Counted from the first letter of the stretch, positions 9,055 through 19,252 are shown. The stretch is DNA of 59,457 nucleotides from Deltaproteobacteria bacterium (GCA_018401435.1 JAGYJW010000041.1:1-59457), one strand, 5' to 3'. The notes: generated by a model not told the origin, from the letters alone. Translations and numbers: made by a program.

Positions 9055-9639
9055 TCAGGGCTCCGCGTTGCGCCCCAGGGCGGCCACCTCGGCGGAGTCC
9101 GTGATCACGCCGTTCTTGTCGCCCAGGCGCTCAGAGAGGTCCTCCAGGAAGACCTGGGCCGTCGCGCCCAGGCCGCCGCCGCGGTGGGCCATCAGCCGCA
9201 CCAGGGGGTTGGGGATGGTGCCCCGCTCGGTCAGGACCACCGCCGTGCCCAGTCCATCTCGCACCAGGTCCAGGGTCCAGGTCCCGGAGAAGCGCCCGCC
9301 CTCCAGGCGCAGGGTGAGGGCCCGCGGCGGAACCGCCGCCAGCACCGCAGCTTCGACGCTGTCGCCCTCTGCCGACACGGTCCGCCAGGCCGGTCGATCG
9401 CCCACCGGCTTCAAGGCCTCGACGGTGGCCACGTCGCGGCGCCATTGGGCCTGGCCCTTCCAGTCCGAAAGCACCTGCCAGACCCCCGCCGGCCCCTGCC
9501 GGGTGCGCAGCGCCACCTGCACCTGGTGGTCTTCGGGTGTGGACATCCCCAGGATCACCGCCACCAGCACGGGCAGACCCAGCAGGGCCAGCAGCCCGAA
9601 GGCGAAGATTCGCAGCGCGTTTTTCGGGGGGGCAGCCAC
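9055..9639 (-). CDS. Membrane-anchored SRPBCC (polyketide cyclase/START-like) protein
   Basis: An N-terminal hydrophobic anchor (IFAFGLLALLGLPVLVAVIL, residues ~11-30) is followed by an SRPBCC/Bet v1-like domain. Landmarks are GVWQVLSDWKGQAQWRRDVA, typical of 'vw.ll.d....~w...v', and GTWTLDLVRDGLGTAVVLTE, the late beta strands. The C-terminal helix carries RLMAHRGGGLGATAQVFLED. Such domains bind hydrophobic ligands. The start is a GTG at 9639. The gene is convergent with the membrane protein ending at 9048. It is the first of two SRPBCC genes in the window. Confidence 0.8.
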   Translation of the reverse strand: MAAPPKNALRIFAFGLLALLGLPVLVAVILGMSTPEDHQVQVALRTRQGPAGVWQVLSDWKGQAQWRRDVATVEALKPVGDRPAWRTVSAEGDSVEAAVLAAVPPRALTLRLEGGRFSGTWTLDLVRDGLGTAVVLTERGTIPNPLVRLMAHRGGGLGATAQVFLEDLSERLGDKNGVITDSAEVAALGRNAEP

Positions 9640-9711
9640 GTCCGCGCTCCGGCGGGTCAGGATAGCGCCACTCTACCGACCGCGACCCACCCTTGCGAAG
9701 GCCCTTGTGTG

Positions 9712-11710
9712 ATGCGCCCCCGCTCCTTCGCCCTCTCTGCGCTCATCACCCTGCTTCTCGTGCAATGCAGCATTGCGCCGGAGCCGACGCCCCAGGCGCT
9801 GTGGCCCGGGGACCTGGCGCCGCGCAGCGCGCAGGGGGAGGCAGGACCGGGCAGCGGCAAGACCAGGGTGGTGACGCACCGCGTGGCCAACCTGATCGCC
9901 AGCGGCGTACCGGCAGCTTCGATCGTGGCCCTCACCGAAGGCGCAGGGCCAGGGCGGATCCGGGCGACGGCCTGGGCGGCGGGGCCGGCGATGGACACAG
10001 GCCCCTCCTTGCTCGGGAATGGGCTCGCCATCCCCATCTCGGCAGAGGGGCCCACCCCAGTGTCCTGGCCCGTCGCGTCGGGCGGGCCCTGCTCCTCGAA
10101 GCCGCAGCGGGCAGCGCGCCGGTGGAGCTGGTCGAGCCCATCTTCCTGCCCGAGGGCGCGCTCGCCCGGCGCCTGCTGCTGATCTTCGTGGACACCCTGC
10201 GGGCGGACCACCTGGGCGCCTGGGGCTACGCCCGCGACAGCAGCCCGAATATCGACGCCCTGGCCGCGCGGGGCCTCCGCTTCGCCGATGCCAGCAGCCC
10301 GGCCCCGTGGACCCTGCCCGCCACCCGCGGCGCCTGGAGCGGCCGCCACCCCGAAGCCTGGCTGCACGATGACACCGTGCCCCTGGCCGAGGCCTTCGTG
10401 GGTGCGGGCTGGGTGACCGCCGCCATCGTCGCCAACCCCTGGCTGAGCGCCGACCAGGCCATGACCCGCGGCTGGTCCGACTTCAGCCTGTGGCCAGGGG
10501 CCTCGGCCGAGGAGCAGGTGAGCCGGGGCATCGCCTTCCTCCGCGCCGAGCGGACCGCGACCACCTGCTGCTGCTGCACCTTCAGGACCCCCACCTGCCC
10601 TACCGCGAGCCCGAGCCCCACCGGTCTCGCTGGGCCGGCGAGCTGCCCCCGGGCCTGTCGGAGGGCTTCACGGGCCGACAGCTGCGCGCCCTGGGCCGCC
10701 CCGCTCCCGACGATGCCCGCCGCACCCATGTCATCGACCGCTACGACCAGAATATCGCCTATGTGGACGCCCAGGTGGGCCGCCTGCTGGCGGCGGCGGG
10801 GCCCGAGGCCACGGTCCTCCTGTTTTCAGACCATGGCGAGGAGTTCTGGGAGCATGGCGGGGTGGAGCATGGCCACGCCCTGGGGCCTGAAATCATCAAT
10901 ATACCGTTGATATTGACCGGTCCGGGCATTCAACCCGGCGTGAACGCAGACCCCGTCAGCCTTCTGGACATCCTGCCCACCCTGCGGGCCCGCTTCGGCC
11001 TCGACGCAGACCCCCACAGCGACGGCCGGGACCTGCTGGGTCCGACACCGGGCTCCCCCAGCCTGGTGGCCGGCCGGCTGCTCTATGGCCCCAGCGGCTG
11101 GGCCCTGCGCCAGGGCGACTGGCGGTGGACCGCCCGGGGGGAAGACCGGAAGGTGACGAATCTGGGCAGCGATCCCCGTGAGCTGGCGGGCCAACCACCG
11201 CAGCCCGCCGACGATGCCCGCGCCGCGGCCCTGTCTGCGGCCCTGGGGCTGCCGGCTGGCCCCACCTGGCGCCTCGCGCGGCCCGGGGTCGCCGCCCAGA
11301 GCTCCTCGGCCCCGGCGGCCACCGTGCAGCTTCACTGCCCCGGAGGCTTCGCCGCGGTCTGGGCCGAGCCCAGGCCCGGGGTCACCCGCAGCCCGCCCGA
11401 GGTGGACGGCGCGTGGCTGCGCTTGCCCCGAGCGGTCGGCGCCGCCCCCACCGGCGAGGTCTTCTTCCACCGGCTGCAAGAGACCGGAGACTGCAGGCTG
11501 GAGGTGGCGGATCCCGCCGCTCCCCCCGACGCGGTCCTCGTGCCGGCGACCCTCGCCGTCGGGGCCCCTGCCATCGCCGCCGGCCCCCGGGGACGCCAGG
11601 CCAGCGTGGACCGGGTGATCGTGCCCCAGCTGCCCTCCGAAAGCCAAGGGGAGACCCTGGACCTGGAGCGCAGCGCGGCCCTGCAGGCCCTCGGCTACGA
11701 GGCGCCCTGA
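9712..11710 (+). CDS. Sulfatase-fold (alkaline phosphatase superfamily) lipoprotein, two frameshifts
   Basis: The ATG at 9712 starts a signal peptide with lipobox LLLVQC. About 120 poorly conserved residues precede the sulfatase domain: RLLLIFVDTLRADHLGAWGY (metal-binding Asp), APWTLPATRGAWSGRHP (nucleophile loop), HLQDPHLPY and VLLFSDHGEEFWEHGG (metal-binding Asp-His). The nucleophile position holds Thr rather than Cys or Ser followed by P-S-R, so this is not a formylglycine sulfatase. It belongs with the Thr-type phosphatase, phosphotransferase and hydrolase members. A C-terminal domain of about 150 residues is unassigned. Frame changes are needed near 10060-10075 and near 10550. Each lands within one or two codons of an otherwise continuous domain. 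Confidence 0.75.
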
Positions 11711-12170
11711 GCGCCGCCCGCCTCGACCCTCACCCTGCCCCTTCAGCCCACCCTCACCCGGTCCACGGTGGCCTGGCGCCAGGAGGCCAGCGGCGAAGGC
11801 CGGCTCGTCTTGGATGGGGCCCGCTACCTGGCGCCCAAGGACCGCGTCTTTGACCGTTGGGATGTCTGCGCTGTGCTCAGCCTGTCCGCGGCCATGACCG
11901 TGGCCACCCTGACTGCACGGGCGAAGACGGCGGCCTGACCCAGCGGCGCCGGCGCATCTGCGCGCCCGGTACCGCGACAGCGGAGCCCTTGAGTTGGCCG
12001 CAGGGCGATGCCGCGGCGGCTTCCACACGCGGAGAGCCAGGTCCAGCCATGGGAGAGGTCGGTCCGCCGGGCTGCAGCGAGGGGGCAGGCAGACGCGGAC
12101 AACGCCTGTCCGATCCCCCAAGCCCCCCTGCGTTAGTGTGCGCCATCCCCCCCCACTCTTGGGAGCCGAG
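11711..12170. other. Gap with a degraded coding remnant
   Basis: About 460 bases hold no intact gene. A short protein-like stretch on the + strand at about 11745-11938 reads STVAWRQEASGEGRLVLDGA then YLAPKDRVFDRW before losing character. The sequence around 11930-12060 (CTGEDGGLTQRRRRIC) could be a second fragment in another frame. This may be the remains of a small gene or the frameshifted tail of one. The last 60 bases contain the Shine-Dalgarno (GGGAG) of the next gene. Confidence 0.35.
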
Positions 12171-13382
12171 ATGAGCGCGATCGGAGTACGGAAGCGGCTG
12201 CTGCAGGCCATCCTGGACGGCGACGGTCGCCTGGAACGCGCGGCTTGGGAGGCCGTGCTTCGCTATGCCCAGGGCGGTCCCCTCACGCGCGGCGAGCGCG
12301 AGGCGCTGGTCAACCTGGACGCGGTGTTGTCCAACCCAGCGGCGCTGGCCGAAGCCGGCCTCGGCCCCGATCGCCTGCGCCTGAGCGCCGACGCCTTGTC
12401 GGCCATGGAGCGCTTCGCCGCCCAGCATGACCTGTCGGTGGTGCTGGGGGGTCTGCGCATCGAGGGCGCCGCCCCGTCCCCCAGCCCTGCCGATGCGCCC
12501 GCTTCGCCCCTGGCCGCTGCCCTGGCCGCTGGCCAGCCCCTCGGGCCCTTCTCCACCTGGGCGGTACAGACGCCGGGCGCGGATGTGCGTTTCAGCACCC
12601 AGGCCTTTGGCCAGACCTTTCCCGCCTTGGTGGTGACGCGGCCGGACTTCACCGACCCCGACCGCCGCGACCTGGCCTCCGACCTGGCCCAGGACCTCGC
12701 TGGGCTGCAGGATCTGGACGGGGTGCGCGCCCTGGCCAGGCGGGTGCTGGCCCGCGACGCAGGCTGGTTCTCGGCGGCCGATGCCGCATCGGGCACGCGC
12801 AACCGGCGGGCGGCCTTGCGCCAGCAGCGGCTCACCCGCCTGCTCGACCTGCTGCGCGATCACGCCCTGGCGCGCCCCCAGCTGGGCCTCGCGGTGAATG
12901 CGGTGCTGATCGAGGTTCGCGACGATGCGCTATCGGGCATCGACCACGACATGGAGGTGGGCAGCCACACCAACTACTGGCCCTATGACAAGGGCTACGA
13001 TGGGGTTGTGGAGAAGATCCTCAGCCAGGTCGCACCCGGCAGCCCCGCTGCGACGGCCATCGGCAACCGCCTGGCCGATATCTGGCGGCGCAAGACGGTC
13101 TTCACCCATGGCCGGTCGGTGGACGAGCGCGACGCCGAACGCAGCCTGGGGGCCATCCTGACCTGGCGGCGCCCCCACGGGCCCCCCGAGGCGCCCCGGG
13201 TGAGCCTGGCCCAAGGCAGCACCCCCGACCAGCCCCGCTACGCGGTGCTCTCGGTGACCGAGGCCGACGGCGGCACGGTGCCCGTCTACCGCGAAGGCGA
13301 TGGCAGCCTGCGCTACGATTGGACCGCCGGCCGGCCCGAGCGGGTCGGCCAGGCCCGCCGGCCGCTGCCCAGGCCAGCCTGA
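12171..13382 (+). CDS. Transglutaminase-elicitor-like protein, N-terminal part
   Basis: The ATG at 12171 follows GGGAG at good spacing. There is no obvious signal peptide (MSAIGVRKRLLQAILDGDGR). The N-terminal 110 residues are helical, and a low-complexity Pro/Ala hinge lies near residue 105. Beyond it comes a mixed domain with FSTWAVQTPGADVRFSTQAF and a conserved-looking segment HDMEVGSHTNYWPYDKGYDG. The frame breaks at about 13340-13382, and the protein continues at 13319-14884, giving about 900 residues in total. The helical N-terminal region resembles nothing I know. The assignment rests on the C-terminal part, which carries the catalytic motif. Confidence 0.6.
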   Translation: MSAIGVRKRLLQAILDGDGRLERAAWEAVLRYAQGGPLTRGEREALVNLDAVLSNPAALAEAGLGPDRLRLSADALSAMERFAAQHDLSVVLGGLRIEGAAPSPSPADAPASPLAAALAAGQPLGPFSTWAVQTPGADVRFSTQAFGQTFPALVVTRPDFTDPDRRDLASDLAQDLAGLQDLDGVRALARRVLARDAGWFSAADAASGTRNRRAALRQQRLTRLLDLLRDHALARPQLGLAVNAVLIEVRDDALSGIDHDMEVGSHTNYWPYDKGYDGVVEKILSQVAPGSPAATAIGNRLADIWRRKTVFTHGRSVDERDAERSLGAILTWRRPHGPPEAPRVSLAQGSTPDQPRYAVLSVTEADGGTVPVYREGDGSLRYDWTAGRPERVGQARRPLPRPA

Positions 13383-14884
13383 AGGCCACGCCGGTGCCGG
13401 CAGAGGAGATCGGCCTGCGCCGACCCCACGCCGGCGAGAGCACCCGCAGCAAGATCCCCTTGGATTGGAACCAGGACGGCCAGATCAGCCTGGTGCCCAT
13501 CGACATCGGCTGGTGGGGCCACTGCCACAACGAGGCCCCGGCCAACGCCATGGGCTTGGACCCCAAGAAGGGCGTGAGCCTGTACCGGGCCGACCGCGGG
13601 GTGGCCGCAGACGCCGCCCTGGTGCGCTACTCCGAAGAGGACTGCTGGGATGCCATCGGCGCCTTCACCGCCGATCACGAGGGCTCCCGCATCCGCGACC
13701 CCCGCACCGGACAGGTCAGCAGCCCAGGCTATGTCAACTACAGCAGCGGCGGCAGCTACGACCCCACCCGGGTGGACGAGACGGACTTTGTCGGCAACCG
13801 AAACAACGGCGGCCACTACTTGCAGCTCAGCCCCGACCGGCCCGGCGGCCGACGCTATGCCCAGCTGCTGGGCGGCACCGCCCTGGATGGCGCGCCCGCC
13901 AGCGCCATCGCGCCCTGGCCGGTGGTCGAGATCGCCGGCGAGCCCCTCATGGACGGGCGCGGCCGCCTGCTGGTCCCCCTCTGGGTCCCCGCCCCGAAGG
14001 GCGCTTCGGGCGAGCTGCGCCTGTTGGCCTTCGACAGCCGCGGCCAGCGCACCGAGCAGCACCTGGATGTGAACCTCGACCCCAGCCAGGACGGCTTCGT
14101 CAAGCTGGCCGAGGAGATCGAGCGGGTGGACCCGGCGGGCGGGGGGCGCCTGGTGGAGTTCTACTACAACCCTGCCACCCAGGAGATGAAGGAGCAGCCG
14201 GTGCAGCTCTCCGCCGCCGACGGCTTCGCCCGCCAGCCGGGCGCGCCGCGGGTGTCCAAGGTGGCCGAGGCCATCGCGGTGCAGGAGACCACCTATGACT
14301 CGGTGGCCGAGATCGACGAGTTCGTCGTGGCGGATCTCGGGCTGCCCTTCACCTTCGACACCTCGTCGGGCCAGGCGGTCTGGAATTACCCGGTGAGCCA
14401 TATCCGTCGAGACGTCGAGGGCCGGACGGTGCGAAACGAAGAGGGCCACGCCTACACCTACACCACCTACCGCCTGCGCTACCGCACCATGGGCGGGCCC
14501 GAGGGCGACACCCGCTACATCATCAAGCGGGACGCGATGGGCCGCATGGTGCGGGCCCTGGCCTTGCGCCCGATGCCGGATTTCGCCTACCGCAATGAGC
14601 GCTGGGTCTGCGCCCCCGCCACCTTGGACCACCGCGGGCGTCCGGCCATCAACCTGCGCGCCCTCACCGCGGGCTACCTGTCGGGGCCCGACGGCCGCGC
14701 CATCGTGCCGGATCTGTGGCGCCACCAGGCCGCGCTGGTCTACGCCTCCATCAGCGATCAGACCCCCGCCACCGGGGCCTGGCTCTTCGAGACCCAAGAC
14801 GGCGCGCTGATCAGCTTCCCCGATGCCGCCCGCTTTGATGCGGCGGTGGCGGCGGACCGCGCCTTGCGCGCCGCGGCCGGCTGA
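13319..14884 (+). CDS. Transglutaminase-elicitor-like protein, catalytic part (continuation)
   Basis: True continuation of the gene at 12171; only the part after about 13350 is in phase. The motif DIGWWGHCHNEAPANAMGLD closely matches the active-site region of the transglutaminase elicitor family, known from the Phytophthora GP42/Pep13 cell-wall enzyme and bacterial relatives, with the nucleophile Cys in WWGHC. A likely catalytic His lies in NNGGHYLQLSPDR about 95 residues later, with FVGNRNN just before it. The remaining 350 residues include beta-rich sequence (PLPFTFDTSSGQAVWNYPVS) and GHAYTYTTYRLRYRT. In oomycetes the enzyme crosslinks proteins through Gln and Lys; the bacterial substrate is unknown. 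Codon use matches its neighbours, so transfer is not evident. Confidence 0.6.
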   Translation: MDRRPARAGRPGPPAAAQASLKATPVPAEEIGLRRPHAGESTRSKIPLDWNQDGQISLVPIDIGWWGHCHNEAPANAMGLDPKKGVSLYRADRGVAADAALVRYSEEDCWDAIGAFTADHEGSRIRDPRTGQVSSPGYVNYSSGGSYDPTRVDETDFVGNRNNGGHYLQLSPDRPGGRRYAQLLGGTALDGAPASAIAPWPVVEIAGEPLMDGRGRLLVPLWVPAPKGASGELRLLAFDSRGQRTEQHLDVNLDPSQDGFVKLAEEIERVDPAGGGRLVEFYYNPATQEMKEQPVQLSAADGFARQPGAPRVSKVAEAIAVQETTYDSVAEIDEFVVADLGLPFTFDTSSGQAVWNYPVSHIRRDVEGRTVRNEEGHAYTYTTYRLRYRTMGGPEGDTRYIIKRDAMGRMVRALALRPMPDFAYRNERWVCAPATLDHRGRPAINLRALTAGYLSGPDGRAIVPDLWRHQAALVYASISDQTPATGAWLFETQDGALISFPDAARFDAAVAADRALRAAAG

Positions 14885-15083
14885 GGTCTGCCCCGATGCG
14901 GGGTGGCGGCGGGCGGCGGCCCAGGGGCCCCTGCAACCCCCCTGAAACCTCGGCCTCGTCGTCGTCTTTGTTCAGCAGCACCCCGCTCTCGGCGGCCGCC
15001 GCGGATGGAACCGCTCGTTTCATCCCCACCGTCGGCCAGCGCAGGCATGCAAGGGCTAGGGTGAGCGGGCTCCGGAGCCTCCA

Positions 15084-16667
15084 ATGCGCACCCTCGCCTC
15101 TATCGCCCTCGCCCTGCTGGCCGCCTTGTCCCTGGCGGCCGTCAGCCCAAGCGCTCGCGCCCAGGCCACGATGCAGCTGACGGGCACCATCCGGGACTTT
15201 ACGCCTGCGACCCACCCGGACTTCGAATACCGCCTGGGCACCGACCGCAACATCGTCCAGACCACGCTGGGGGCCTCGGGCAAGCCGGTCTACAACTCGG
15301 CGGATTCCAACCCGACGGTGAATTCGGCGGCCACCTTCAACCAGTGGTACCGCAACGTCAGCGGCGTCAACCGGTCGATGTCCTATAGCATCACGTTGAC
15401 GCAGAATCGCGGCACCAACGTCTACACCTATAGCAGCAGCAGCTTCTTCCCCATCGATGGCCTGCTCTTTGGCAATTATGCCTATGGCCACAACTACCAC
15501 TTCACCTATGAGATCTCGACCTGGTTCACCTACCAGGGCGGCGAGACCTTCACCTTCACCGGCGACGACGACCTCTGGGTCTTCATCAACGGGCAGCTGG
15601 CCATCGACCTGGGCGGCGTACATGGCGCCCAGACCCAGACGGTGGACCTGGATTCGGCGGCGAGCAGCCTGGGCATCAGCCCAGGAGGAACCTACAGCTT
15701 CCACCTCTTCTTTGCCGAGCGCCACACCACCCAATCCGACTTCCGCATCGATACCAGCATCGAGTTCCAGAACGAGAATTGCACCGACGGGCGGGACAAC
15801 GACGCCGACGGCCTGCTGGATCTCAACGACCCCGACTGCTGGGTGTGCGGAGACGGCATCGTGCAGGCGACCGAACAATGTGACGACGGCAATGTGGTCA
15901 CCGGCGACGGCTGCACCGCCGCCTGCGGCAATGAAGACGCCGATGGCGACGGCGCGCGGGACGTCGTCTATGGCGGCACCGACTGCAATGACACCGATGC
16001 GACGGTCTATGTGGGCGCCACCGAGACCTGGTATGACGGCGTCGATCAGGACTGCAGCGGCGGGTCTGACTACGACGCCGACGGCGATGGGGTTGACAGC
16101 GGCAGCCACGGGGGCACCGACTGCAACGACGGCAATGCCGCCATTCGGCCCGGCGCCACCGAGATCTGGTATGACGGCATCGACCAGGACTGCAGCGGCG
16201 GGTCCGACTACGACGCCGATGGCGACGGCCAGGACAGCCAGAACTGGGGCGGCGCGGACTGCGACGACAGCGACGCGGCGGTCTATGGGGGCGCCACGGA
16301 CAGATGGTATGACGGCATCGACTCGGACTGTGCCGGCAACTCCGACTTCGACGCAGACGGCGACGGCGTGACAGCAGCGTCTACGGCGGCGCTGACTGCA
16401 ACGACCGTATCGCCGCCATCAACCCGATGGCCACCGAGGTCTACTACGACGGCGTGGACGCCAATTGCGATGGCTTGTCCGACTACGACGCCGATCTCGA
16501 TGGCACCGACAGCAGCGTCTACGGCGGAACCGACTGCGATGATACGCGCAGCAGCGTGCATGTGGGGGCCACCGAGGTCTACTACGACGGCGTGGACGCC
16601 AATTGCGACGGCCTGTCGGACTTTGACGCGGACCAGGACGGCTTTGACTCCGACCTGCATGGCGGCG
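15084..16667 (+). pseudogene. Fibro-slime / MopE-repeat surface protein, 5' part, interrupted by IS
   Basis: A signal peptide (MRTLASIALALLAALSLAAV, cut after ARA) leads to a fibro-slime/PA14-like domain at residues ~30-230 (FTFTGDDDLWVFINGQLAID, LGGVHGAQTQ, LFFAERHTTQSDFRI). Next is a Myxococcus Cys-rich repeat (CGDGIVQATEQCDDGNVVTG). Putative metal-binding MopE repeats follow, each of the form GGTDCNDTD..V..GA.E.WYDGVDQDCSG.SDYDADGDG. Four or more are seen, and two more lie after a 1-base shift at about 16365. The coding sequence stops at the IS boundary at 16667 and resumes at 17885. Such proteins are exported surface or matrix proteins in myxobacteria. Before the insertion the protein would have exceeded 900 residues. 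Confidence 0.8.
16658..16667. repeat. Left 10-bp target site duplication of IS copy 1
   Basis: CATGGCGGCG lies directly before the IS end and is repeated exactly at 17875-17884 beyond the other end. Joining the flanks through one copy restores the MopE repeat frame (DLHGGVDCDDSD). Confidence 0.95.
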
Positions 16668-17874
16668 CAGGGCGATCGCATCTAATCGCCGAGGATCTTC
16701 AATAGGTATCGATGATCCCAGCCCGCACGCAGCCTCTTGGTCTTGATGCCCCGCTTGGAGGAGGTCTCCTGCTTGAGGAGGTTGAGTGCGATGCTGCGGA
16801 CCGTCGCGAGGTTCTCGGCTGCATGGCCCTTCCTCGCTCTGGCCTCGTCCTCGGAAGGGCGATGTCGAGCACCCAGTAGTCCGTTGTTCTCGATCTGCCA
16901 GTGCGCCCGGATCGATGCGCGCGGCCTCTGGGCGGCGAGGTCGGGATGCGCTGAGAGGAAGCAGCGCCGGTGGACCGAGGTGTCCTTGCCGGAGGGTCGT
17001 GCGGTGGGCTTCGACGCAGGCGAGGCTCTTCATGCCCGCCCAGTCTTCGACTCCGGCAGCCAGTCGAGCTCGCTCGATGTCCAGACCTTCCGCACCTCGT
17101 CGCGGTCGTGGGCCTGGGTGGACTCCCTCGTGGAGTCGTGCTGGATGCCGTCGAAGTCCGTGAGTGTGACGCCGTCCTCGAAGAAGCCCTGAACTCCTGG
17201 TGCAGCGTCGGGTGGTTGTCCTTGAGCGAGAACGTGGTCAGCCTCCGCCTTGATGATGACGGCCGCGATGGACTTCGGCAGCCCATCGCGTCGATGGTGA
17301 CGATGCAGCCCTTCAACTCGAGGGCCGCCACGAGCTCGGGGATGGCGGTGATCCGTTGGACTTCGCTCGTCGGTACCCGCCTGAGCACCAGCCGTTCGCC
17401 GTGGCCCAGGCGTTGACCAGGTGGATGGGGCCTCGGCTGCTCGCCCTGCCCCGTTCGACGAACGGTCTTGCCGTCGATGGCGACCACTTCGTCGTCCACC
17501 AGCTCGGCGACTGTCCCCACCCACCGCATGAAGCTGGCAGAGAAAGCCCGGGCCCAGCACGAAGACACGCCCGATGGTGTCGTGCGACGGATGCCGTCTG
17601 GAAGGTCCAGGATCTTGCGGAGCCACTCCTCCTGGCCTTCCCGAAGTCCTCGATCTGCACGAATCCATCGGCACCACAGATGACCGCCAGAACGCTCAGG
17701 ACCAAGATGTCCCGCAGCGAGTGGCGCCGTGTGCGCGCCATGCGCGGGTCGGGGATGTCGTCGAAGGACTCCAGGAGGGTCGGCATGCAGATCTGTCCTG
17801 ATCCCCACCGATGCGGGGCTTTGGGTGATCTGCCCGCCCTATCGCGCTGGCCCCGTCAAGATGCGATTGCCCTG
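16668..17874 (-). mobile_element. ISAs1-family insertion sequence, copy 1 (1207 bp, indel-damaged)
   Basis: The ends are imperfect inverted repeats: the right end read inward is CAGGGCAATCGCATCT and the left end is CAGGGCGATCGCATCT, one mismatch in 16. Exact 10-bp duplications flank it. It is the same element as the intact copy at 50145-51365 but in the opposite orientation and 14 bases shorter. The first 200 or so bases from the 17874 end match copy 2; scattered 1-2 base deletions and a few substitutions appear from about 17640 leftward. It splits the fibro-slime/MopE gene. Confidence 0.95.
16682..17786 (-). pseudogene. ISAs1-family transposase, frameshifted copy
   Basis: It starts MPTLLESFDDIPDPRMARTR exactly as in the intact copy, then loses frame after about residue 55 (KARRSGSARSW in place of KAKEEWLRKIL). 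It changes frame several more times. Fragments such as VVAIDGKT with its catalytic Asp and ELVAALELKGCIVTIDAMGC are still readable in different frames. As written it cannot give an active enzyme. Mobilisation would depend on the intact transposase at 50233. Confidence 0.92.
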
Positions 17875-17884
17875 CATGGCGGCG
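17875..17884. repeat. Right 10-bp target site duplication of IS copy 1
   Basis: Exact repeat (CATGGCGGCG) of 16658-16667. Confidence 0.95.
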
Positions 17885-19213
17885 TAGATTGCGACGACAG
17901 CGACGCCCAGGTGAACCCCGGCGCCTCCGAGATCCCGCACGATGGCATCGACCAGGACTGCAGCGGTGCGGACGCCGGCATCGACAGCGATGGCGACGGG
18001 GTGGAGGACGAGGTCGAGGTCTTGACGGCACCGATCCCTGATATGGACACCGATGAATGATTACCGCTGTCCGATGGCGACGAGGTCACTTCCGGCAAAG
18101 CGCAACTTCGTGGCCGACACCGATGGCGACGGCCTGACCGATGCTAAGAGGTCACCGAATACGGGACTCATCTGGGCAATTCGGGGACAATTGACGCTGA
18201 CGACCTGATGACTGCGCAGAGGTGTAGGACCACGGCATCAATTCGTTAGACGCCGACACCGACGACGACGGGGCTGCGGATGGCGAGGAGGTCTGGGACA
18301 CGGAACCGACCCCTGACCGACACCGATGGGGCGGCTGCCTAATGGCGCCGAGGTGGACTGCGATGGCACCGACCCCTTGAATGGGGAGGACGACTCGCGG
18401 ACTTCTGACCCGGACGGCCTGACGGACTGAGGAGAATGAAGTCTACGACACCGATCCCACGGATCCCGACATGACCGACGGTGACGGCCTGACCGATGGC
18501 GAGGAGGTATTGAGCACGGCACCGAGCCCTGATGCAAGACAGCGACGGCGACGGCCTGACCGATGGCGACGAGGTGGCGTCGGCGATGTTTCGGGAACCG
18601 GCACCGACTCAACGACGCCGACAGCGACGACGACAACCTGAGCGACGGCGACGAGGTCGGCAGTCTGGATGGCGACCGAGGGGGCCGGCACCGATCCCAA
18701 CGACGCCGACAGCGACGGCGACGGCCTGACCGATGGCGACGAGGTGGGCTGGTCCGATGGCAGCGAATTCGGGCCTGGGTACGAACCCCAATGCCGCAGA
18801 CACGGACGGCGACGGCCTGAGCGATAGCCAGAGGCCGGGGCTTCGGATGGCACGCCGGGTAATCGGCACCGACCAACGAAGCAGACACCGACCAAGACGG
18901 CTGAGCGATGGCGAGAGATCGGCACGGCGGCGCCGCCGGCACCGGCACCGATCCGCTGGACGCCGACACCGACGACGGCGGCGTCTCGGACGGCGACGAG
19001 GTGGCCCGCGGCACCGATCCGACCGACCCCGCGGACGACCTGAGGCCCCGCGCGGCCGCGACATCGGGCGGCACGGCACCTTCCCGACGCAGAGTGTGGC
19101 TGCGCCACTTCGGGCGGCTCGACGGCGCTGGGGGCGGCCTGTGGGCCCTCGGCCTGCTGGCCCTGGTGGCACAGTCGGCGGTCCCTCGTAGCGAGGCGGC
19201 AGGGGGGCGCTGA
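17875..19213 (+). pseudogene. MopE/TSP3-repeat surface protein, 3' part, heavily frameshifted
   Basis: Beyond the IS the host gene resumes with a MopE repeat (VDCDDSDAQVNPGASEIPHD, GIDQDCSGADAG). Eight or more bacterial TSP3-like calcium-binding repeats follow, of the form DTDGDGLTDGDEV, ending ADTDDGGVSDGDEVARGTDP. The terminal stretch GLWALGLLALVA followed by basic residues looks like a MYXO-CTERM-type sorting tail, whose Cys may have been lost to a shift. Nearly every repeat needs a frame change, the densest damage in the window. Either real decay after the IS cut it off from translation, or assembly error in a repetitive tract, could explain this. Confidence 0.7.
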
Positions 19214-19252
19214 CTGGATAGGAGCGCCTGAACAGCCTGCCCGAGCCCGCCC

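Noticed and set aside
1201..11710. FGE-like protein as the activator of the sulfatase-fold protein
   Set aside because: The sulfatase-fold protein has Thr at the nucleophile, so formylglycine formation is not possible there.
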